Shown: positions 58,836 to 64,000 of the stretch, piece by piece
How positions within the stretch are numbered: position 1 is the first letter of the stretch
How the letters are laid out: every line of letters begins with the position of its first letter
NCBI GenBank assembly: GCA_023422775.1
Contig: JAFAGM010000012.1
Span: 61,136-125,135, forward strand
DNA length: 64,000 bases
Source: Pseudomonadota bacterium
GTDB lineage: Bacteria; Pseudomonadota; Alphaproteobacteria; Rhizobiales; Xanthobacteraceae
Direction: 5' to 3'
Program-made: the position numbers and the translations under genes
Notes under the pieces: generated by a model
The model's database searches: none
The model's input: the letters and a program-made list of their open reading frames with translations, nothing else
Told to the model about the DNA's origin: nothing

Positions 58836-58899
58836 CTCGGCGGTCGCACCAAACCTCGTTGACGCCACCTCGCGTGGCCGCAGGAGCTTCGTCGCGCAC

Positions 58900-60684
58900 A
58901 TGAAGATCGAGACGCTTACAGTCGATTTTACCGACGAGCAGAAACGCTATCTCGAAGGCTTCACCACCGGGCTGCAGATCAGCCGGGTGGGACGCGGGCT
59001 CGGCGGTGGGGCCGGCAAGGGGAATGCCGAACCGGCCGGGCCGGATGCCGCGCATATCAAGGCGCAGGACAAGGTCACGGCATCAGGCAGGAAGCTCGCC
59101 GACCAGGAAAAGTTCAAGCGCGACGAACATCCGTTCGACGCCTATCCGCGGCTGAAGCAGCAGGCGCTCGACAACGCAGCGCCAAATCCTGCGGATAATT
59201 TCCGCTGGCGCTATTACGGACTGTTTTACGTGGCGCCGGCGCAGGATTCCTACATGTGCCGGTTGCGGATCCCGAACGGGATCATGAAGCACTGGCAGTT
59301 CGCCGGGCTTGCCGACCTCATCGAAAAACTGTGCGGACCGTTCTGCCACGTCACGACGCGGGCCAACCTGCAGGTGCGGGAGATTTCGCCGAAGCATGCG
59401 GTGGCGCTCATCGAAGGCATCCAGGACCTCGGGCTGTGCTCGCGCGGCACCGGCGCCGACAACATCCGCAACGTCACGGGCACGCCGACGGCCGGGATCG
59501 ATCCGCAGGAATTATTGGACACCCGCGAATATGCCCGCGAGTGGCATTACCACATTCTCAACGATCGTTCGCTGTACGGGCTGCCGCGCAAGTTCAACGT
59601 CGCCTTCGACGGCGCCGGCAAGATCGCGGTGCTGGAAGACACCAACGATATTGCGTTCTCGGCGGTCGACGTGAAGGACGGCTTTGGCGCGGAGCCCGGC
59701 GTCTGGTTTCGCCTCGGGCTCGGTGGCATCACCGGGCACAGGGATTTTGCGAGATACGGCGACATCATCGTCAGGCCGGCGGACGCTACAAAAGTGTCGG
59801 ACGCCATCGTCCGCGTCTTCATCGATCTCGGCGACCGCACCAACCGCAACAAGGCGCGGCTGAAATACGTGCTCGATGGCATGGGCCACGACAAGTTTCT
59901 GGCGCTGGTCGAGGAGCGGCTCGGAAAACCCTTCACCCGCGTGCCGCCGGAGGCGCTTGTGCCGCGGCCGGCGTTCGACCGCATGGCGCATATCGGCGTG
60001 CACAGGCAGAAGCAGGAGGGATTGAACTGGATCGGCGTCTCGCTGCCGCTCGGAAAAATCACCTGCGATCAGATGCGCGGGCTCGCCAGGATCGCGCAGA
60101 ATCTCGGCGACGGCGATATCCGGCTGACGGTCTGGCAGAACCTTCTGATCCCCGGCGTGGCTGACCGGAATGTCGCGCTTGCGATCGCCGCGATCAAGAA
60201 GATTGGCCTTGCTGTCGAAGCCTCGCAAATCCGCGCCGGGCTGATCGCCTGCACCGGCAATGCCGGATGCCGGTTCGCGGCGTCGAACACCAAGCTTCAT
60301 GCGGCCCAAATCGGCGACTGGTGCGAGCCGCGCGTCGATCTCGATACGCCGCTCAACGTCCACGTCACCGGCTGCCACCATTCCTGCGCGCAGCATTACA
60401 TCAGCGATATCGGCCTGATCGCGGCGAAGGTGGACGTCGGCGAGGATGTCGATCCCGTTGAGGGCTACCACCTGTTCACCGGCGGCGGCTTCGGTCCGGA
60501 CGCCGATGTCGGGCAGGAGGTCTATCACGACCTCAGGGCGGAAGACGCGCCGAAGACGGTCGAGCGGCTCTTGAAGGCCTATCTCGCGCACCGCTCCTCT
60601 CCGCAGGAAACCTTCCTGACCTTTGCGCGCCGCCATGATGGCGTGACGCTGCGCAAACTCGCTGAAGCCCAGGTGTCCTCATGA
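58900..60684 (+). CDS. nirA: NirA-family siroheme/4Fe-4S nitrite reductase
   Basis: A 594-residue member of the ferredoxin-type nitrite/sulfite reductase family, reducing nitrite to ammonium in six electrons. Two half-repeats are visible; the cluster cysteines are Cys451 and Cys457 (CTGNAGC) and Cys492 and Cys496 (CHHSC), the usual C-x5-C and C-x3-C pair. The catalytic basic residues lie in RANLQVRE and NIRNVTGTPTAGIDP. nasTS and the leader make nitrite the likelier substrate over sulfite. The stop overlaps the downstream reductase by four bases. Confidence 0.9.
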   Translation: MKIETLTVDFTDEQKRYLEGFTTGLQISRVGRGLGGGAGKGNAEPAGPDAAHIKAQDKVTASGRKLADQEKFKRDEHPFDAYPRLKQQALDNAAPNPADNFRWRYYGLFYVAPAQDSYMCRLRIPNGIMKHWQFAGLADLIEKLCGPFCHVTTRANLQVREISPKHAVALIEGIQDLGLCSRGTGADNIRNVTGTPTAGIDPQELLDTREYAREWHYHILNDRSLYGLPRKFNVAFDGAGKIAVLEDTNDIAFSAVDVKDGFGAEPGVWFRLGLGGITGHRDFARYGDIIVRPADATKVSDAIVRVFIDLGDRTNRNKARLKYVLDGMGHDKFLALVEERLGKPFTRVPPEALVPRPAFDRMAHIGVHRQKQEGLNWIGVSLPLGKITCDQMRGLARIAQNLGDGDIRLTVWQNLLIPGVADRNVALAIAAIKKIGLAVEASQIRAGLIACTGNAGCRFAASNTKLHAAQIGDWCEPRVDLDTPLNVHVTGCHHSCAQHYISDIGLIAAKVDVGEDVDPVEGYHLFTGGGFGPDADVGQEVYHDLRAEDAPKTVERLLKAYLAHRSSPQETFLTFARRHDGVTLRKLAEAQVSS

Positions 60685-62264
60685 ACCAGATCACGCCGCC
60701 GCCGAAGATCGAGATCATTCCCTCCAGCGCGCCGTTCTCCGAGGCGCAGCGCTCCTGGCTCAACGGCTTCTTTGCAGGTCTGCTGTCGGAGGCGCCGACG
60801 CCGCTGTCGGCGGAGCAGGGCGCGGCCGTCATGGGAGGCGCGGGCGATGACGGCGAGGCGCCGTGGCACGACCAGACCATGCCGATGGCCGAGCGCATGA
60901 AGCTTGCCGAAGGCCGCCCGTTGCGGCGGCGCATGATGGCGGCGATGGCGCAGCAGGATTGCGGCCAGTGCGGCTACGACTGTCACAACTATTCGGAAGC
61001 GATCGCGAACAGGAGCGAAGCTCGGCTCAACCTCTGCGTCCCCGGCGGCAAGGAAACCGCGCGGATGCTGAAGTCGCTCTACGAGGAAATCGACAAGGTG
61101 CCTGCGGCGGCTTCGGTGACCGCGCCGGCCGCGCCTGCGGTCGTGGCGGAGCCCGGACGCTCGCGCGACAATCCAATCGCTGCGACCTTCCTGTCGCGCC
61201 GGCTCCTGAACAAGAAAGGTTCGGAGAAGGAGACCTGGCACATCGAGTTCGATCTCTCCGGTTGCGGCCTCGACTATGTCGTCGGCGATTCCTTCGGCAT
61301 CTTTGCCCGCAACGACGTTGGCCTTGTTGACCAGATCATCGCGCTGCTCGGCGCCTCCCACACCACCAAGGTGAACGGCAAGACGCTGCGCGAGGTGCTG
61401 ATCGAGGACGTGTCGTTGTCACCGGCGCCGGATACGCTGTTCGAACTGATTTCCTTCATCACCGGCGGCGCCCAGCGCGAGAAGGCGAGAGCGCTGGCGC
61501 AGGGCGAGGATCCGGACGGCGATGCGGCAACCCTCGATGTCATGGCCGTGCTGCAGAAATTCTCCGGCGTACGGCCGCACCCCGAGGCCTTTGTCGAAGC
61601 GCTCGAACCGATTCAGCCGCGGCTCTATTCGATCTCGTCGTCGCACAACGCGACGCCCGGCAAACTCTCGCTGACGGTGGACTGCGTGCGCTACGTGATC
61701 GGCAAGCGCAAGCGCCTTGGGCTGGCTTCCACCTTCCTCGCCGAGCGCATCAATCCCGGCGACGAGCTGAAGGTTTATGTGCAGAAGGCCCATGGCTTTG
61801 CGTTGCCGGCGGATCCCAAAACTCCGATCATCATGATCGGCCCCGGCACCGGGGTGGCGCCGTTCCGCGCGTTCCTGCTGGATCGCCGCGCCACCGGCGC
61901 GCCCGGCAAGAACTGGCTGTTCTTCGGCCATCAGCGCAGCGACTGCGATTTCTTCTATGCCGACGAGCTGAATGCGCTGAAGACGTCGGGCCTGTTGACG
62001 CGGCTGTCGCTGGCGTGGTCGCGCGATGGCGACAAGAAATTCTACGTGCAGGACCGCATGCGCGAGGTCGGCCGCGAGTTGTGGACCTGGCTCGCCGAGG
62101 GCGCCAACATCTACATCTGCGGCGACGCCAAGCGGATGGCCAAGGACGTCGAGCGCGCCCTGGTCGATATCGTTGCCCAGTTCGGGGCGCGAACCACCGA
62201 CGAGGCCGTCAGCTTCGTCGGCGAACTCAAGAAGCAGGGCCGGTTCCAGCAGGACGTCTACTGA
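60681..62264 (+). CDS. FAD/NAD(P) reductase with N-terminal Fe-S motif, CysJ-like
   Basis: A 527-residue protein. Residues 94-119 hold a cysteine set (DCGQCGYDCHNY...NLCVPGG: Cys94, 97, 101, 119) like the small [4Fe-4S] domain of RnfB-type proteins; residues about 165-520 match the FAD- and NADPH-binding half of cytochrome P450/sulfite reductases (RPHPEAFVEALEPIQPRLYS; PIIMIGPGTGVAPFRAFLLD; IYICGDAKRMAKDVERAL). The flavodoxin domain of CysJ is missing, so an Fe-S centre may replace FMN as exit carrier. It is coupled to nirA and probably supplies its electrons. Confidence 0.88.
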   Translation: MNQITPPPKIEIIPSSAPFSEAQRSWLNGFFAGLLSEAPTPLSAEQGAAVMGGAGDDGEAPWHDQTMPMAERMKLAEGRPLRRRMMAAMAQQDCGQCGYDCHNYSEAIANRSEARLNLCVPGGKETARMLKSLYEEIDKVPAAASVTAPAAPAVVAEPGRSRDNPIAATFLSRRLLNKKGSEKETWHIEFDLSGCGLDYVVGDSFGIFARNDVGLVDQIIALLGASHTTKVNGKTLREVLIEDVSLSPAPDTLFELISFITGGAQREKARALAQGEDPDGDAATLDVMAVLQKFSGVRPHPEAFVEALEPIQPRLYSISSSHNATPGKLSLTVDCVRYVIGKRKRLGLASTFLAERINPGDELKVYVQKAHGFALPADPKTPIIMIGPGTGVAPFRAFLLDRRATGAPGKNWLFFGHQRSDCDFFYADELNALKTSGLLTRLSLAWSRDGDKKFYVQDRMREVGRELWTWLAEGANIYICGDAKRMAKDVERALVDIVAQFGARTTDEAVSFVGELKKQGRFQQDVY

Positions 62265-62443
62265 TTCCGGTTCCAGCCGGCTCAAATCAGTGCGAATAAA
62301 ATTCTCAGGCCCGTTAGTCGTAGGGGAATTTTCCTCTCATAACGGTGTGCACCGGAGCGCCCGTATCACTATTTTGGAAGCCGGCTTGAATCCGGCCGCG
62401 AACGATATTCCATATGCAGCCCATGCTGCGTTGGAGATCGACC

Positions 62444-62593
62444 ATGCGCGAACTATCGGCGGAAGCCCGCCTGCACCTTTATGCACGCTCGGTGTCCCGC
62501 CGGTCCGGCGCCGGCTATACCGCTGCGCTCTACAGTGCGCTGGCGCTGATCGCGGCCGTCGTGTTCGGCACGCTGTCGGTTCACCCGTTCTGA
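62444..62593 (+). CDS. Small single-TM membrane protein, 49 aa
   Basis: Starts MRELSAEARLHLYARSVSRR and ends with one hydrophobic helix (LYSALALIAAVVFGTLSVHP). TTGGAGATC precedes the ATG at 62444, a good ribosome site. The basic, helical N-terminus predicts it stays in the cytoplasm. It lies between the reductase gene and a convergent amidohydrolase gene. Function unknown; too short for many gene callers. Confidence 0.6.
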   Translation: MRELSAEARLHLYARSVSRRSGAGYTAALYSALALIAAVVFGTLSVHPF

Positions 62594-62603
62594 GTCCCGG
62601 CGT

Positions 62604-63965
62604 TCACTTGCCCAGCGTGTTCTTGTAGATTTTGCCGTCCTTCATGATGACCTTGAAGCTGTTGGCGGGGTCGGCAATCAGGCTGATGTTCTCCAGCGGA
62701 TTGCCGTCGACAAGCAGCAGATCCGCGAGCGCACCCTGTTCCACCACGCCGAGCTTGCCCGGGTAAGGATTGCGCTTGCCGGACAGTTGCAGCAGTTCGG
62801 CGTTGGTTGACGTCGCCATGACCAGCGCTTCGGCCGGGGTGTACCAGCGGGTAAGCGAGGCCAGGATCGCCCCTTGCTTCTGCGCCAGCGCGCGTGAGAA
62901 CAGCACATCAGTGCCCCACGCCGTCTTGATCTTGTACTTCTTCGCCAGTTCGTAGGACCTGGCGATGCCGGGCCAGACTTCATCAGCCTTGGCGCGCTGA
63001 ACGGAACCGACCGGAAAGCCCAGCCTCAACTCCTCGGGGAGCGGCTGCAAGCTCAGCCAGATGCCCTTCTCGGCGATCAGCTTTGCAGTTGCCTCGTCCA
63101 TCAGAAAACCGTGTTCGATACACTTCACGCCCGCCGCAATGGCTCCGCGGATCGCGGCCGAGGTAAAGGCGTGCGCGACGACATAGGTGCCCCAGTTCTC
63201 GGCCGCTTCGACGGCGGCGCGCAGTTCGGGCTCGGTGAAGGTGGTCACGTCGATCGGGCTGAAGGGCGACGACACGCCGCCGCCTGCCGTCAGCTTGACC
63301 TGCGAGGCGCCCTGCATGAGCTGTTCGCGTGCGCGCACGCGCACCTCGTCAGGGCTATCCGCCACCATGGCGCCGCCGATCTTTTCCATGCGGGTGAGCA
63401 TGCCGCCGATCGTCCGCGGCAGATCGGTCAGTTGCCGGAAATCGCCATGCCCGCTGGTGATCGTGATCATCGCGCCGGACGGATAGATCCGCGGGCCCTT
63501 GACGATGCCGTCATCGATGGCGTGCTTGAGACCGAACACCGGTCCACCGACGTCGCGGACGGTGGTGAAGCCGCGCATCAAAGTGTCGGTCGCTTCGTCG
63601 CCTGCCTGGAGATTGTTGTAGCCGACATCACCGAACGACTGCTGCGGCGTCACGCGCGCCAGCATCGCGTGCCAGTGTGCGTCGATCAGGCCGGGCATCA
63701 GCGTGCGGCCGCCGCCATCGACGATGGTGGTGGTCGCGCTTCGATCGGTCGCGATCGGCGTTCGGGAAATCGTTTCGATCAGGTTGCCGCGAACCAGCAC
63801 GTTGGTTGGCTCGGACAGCGATGTGCCCCGGCCGTCGAATACCCTGACGTTGTTGAACAGCGTGACCGCGCCGCCGGCCTGCTGGGCCTGGGCCGCAACG
63901 GCTGAAAAGATGAGTGCGCAGACCGGCGTCGCCGCCAACAGTCGGCGGAAACGGATCGAGACCAT
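62604..63965 (-). CDS. Secreted amidohydrolase (imidazolonepropionase/prolidase-like)
   Basis: A 453-residue protein with a signal peptide (RLLAATPVCALIFSAVAAQA-QQ) and the metal-dependent amidohydrolase fold: GLIDAHWHAML (HxH metal site), VKLTAGGGVSSPFSP in the bridging-lysine region, YVVAHAFTSAAI and CIEHGFL histidines, and WGTDVLFS aspartate. Related exported members hydrolyse dipeptides or cyclic amides; the substrate is unknown. ATG 63965 follows AAGGAGAG. Confidence 0.88.
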   Translation of the reverse strand: MVSIRFRRLLAATPVCALIFSAVAAQAQQAGGAVTLFNNVRVFDGRGTSLSEPTNVLVRGNLIETISRTPIATDRSATTTIVDGGGRTLMPGLIDAHWHAMLARVTPQQSFGDVGYNNLQAGDEATDTLMRGFTTVRDVGGPVFGLKHAIDDGIVKGPRIYPSGAMITITSGHGDFRQLTDLPRTIGGMLTRMEKIGGAMVADSPDEVRVRAREQLMQGASQVKLTAGGGVSSPFSPIDVTTFTEPELRAAVEAAENWGTYVVAHAFTSAAIRGAIAAGVKCIEHGFLMDEATAKLIAEKGIWLSLQPLPEELRLGFPVGSVQRAKADEVWPGIARSYELAKKYKIKTAWGTDVLFSRALAQKQGAILASLTRWYTPAEALVMATSTNAELLQLSGKRNPYPGKLGVVEQGALADLLLVDGNPLENISLIADPANSFKVIMKDGKIYKNTLGK

Positions 63966-64000
63966 TGAACTCTCCTTATTTGTTCGCAATTCGATTGACG

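Larger units (their letters stand above)
58550..58899 (+). promoter_or_regulatory. nirA promoter-leader region
   Basis: 350 bases with no gene on either strand that I would support. From left to right it holds a sigma-54-like promoter (58699-58714), a hexaloop hairpin (58772-58793) and an attenuator-like terminator (58808-58835). A promoter at the first element would give a leader of roughly 175 bases. See the three separate entries. Confidence 0.6.

Overview
The window looks like the chromosome of a Bradyrhizobium-type alphaproteobacterium (Nitrobacteraceae). It is GC-rich, carries an ndvB/ndvD/ndvC-type locus for cyclic beta-(1,3),(1,6)-glucan, a phosphatidylcholine synthase, the alphaproteobacterial order glmS-DUF502-recG(opposite strand)-sdhE-mfd, and dispersed palindromic repeats built on GTCATTGCGAGC...GCAATGAC. 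Species cannot be fixed from sequence alone.

Layout. 1-4.5 kb: end of a caspase-family gene, a DMT permease, a RidA protein, two secreted beta-rich proteins and a formyltransferase-fold protein. 4.5-10.9 kb: many small orphan genes (secreted, single-TM or short helical), including two related 27/28-aa membrane peptides too short for ordinary gene calling, a 15-bp tandem repeat and a GrlR-like gene. 10.9-16.7 kb: a decayed prophage or integrative element (terminase small subunit, AT-richer cargo genes, a TcmP / three-Cys-motif pair in which the three-Cys gene has a stop codon) ending beside tRNA-Lys(UUU). 16.9-22.7 kb: the ndv glucan locus. 22.8-41.9 kb: a SPOR-like membrane protein, glmU, an apparent insertion (Bug-type binding protein, SDR, old-yellow-enzyme, EEP phosphoesterase), glmS, DUF502, recG, sdhE, mfd. 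40.6-45.4 kb: a likely three-gene minus-strand operon of a YejA-like binding protein, a degenerate adenylate-forming protein and a degenerate GGDEF protein. 45.6-56.7 kb: IalB-like protein, hspQ, AEC transporter, UbiH-type hydroxylase, pcs, TerC, quinone oxidoreductase, a MATE pump lying between 259-bp direct repeats, an ornithine-type aminotransferase and rimO. 56.8-62.6 kb: nitrite assimilation (nasT-nasS, a leader with a sigma-54-like promoter, an ANTAR-type hairpin and a terminator, then nirA and an Fe-S/FAD/NAD reductase). 62.6-64 kb: a secreted amidohydrolase.

How the genes work together. NasS/NasT probably sense nitrate/nitrite and control read-through of the nirA leader; the downstream reductase probably feeds electrons to NirA. 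GlmS and GlmU are the first and last steps to UDP-GlcNAc. RecG and Mfd are repair helicases. NdvB, NdvC and NdvD are membrane or periplasmic components for osmoregulated, symbiosis-related glucans.

The most unusual items are the stop codon directly after the third cysteine of the three-Cys-motif protein, the MATE gene between repeats whose coding differences are all synonymous, the paired miniature membrane peptides, and the NasT-type attenuator in front of nirA. All family assignments come from reading motifs and context; no database search was possible.
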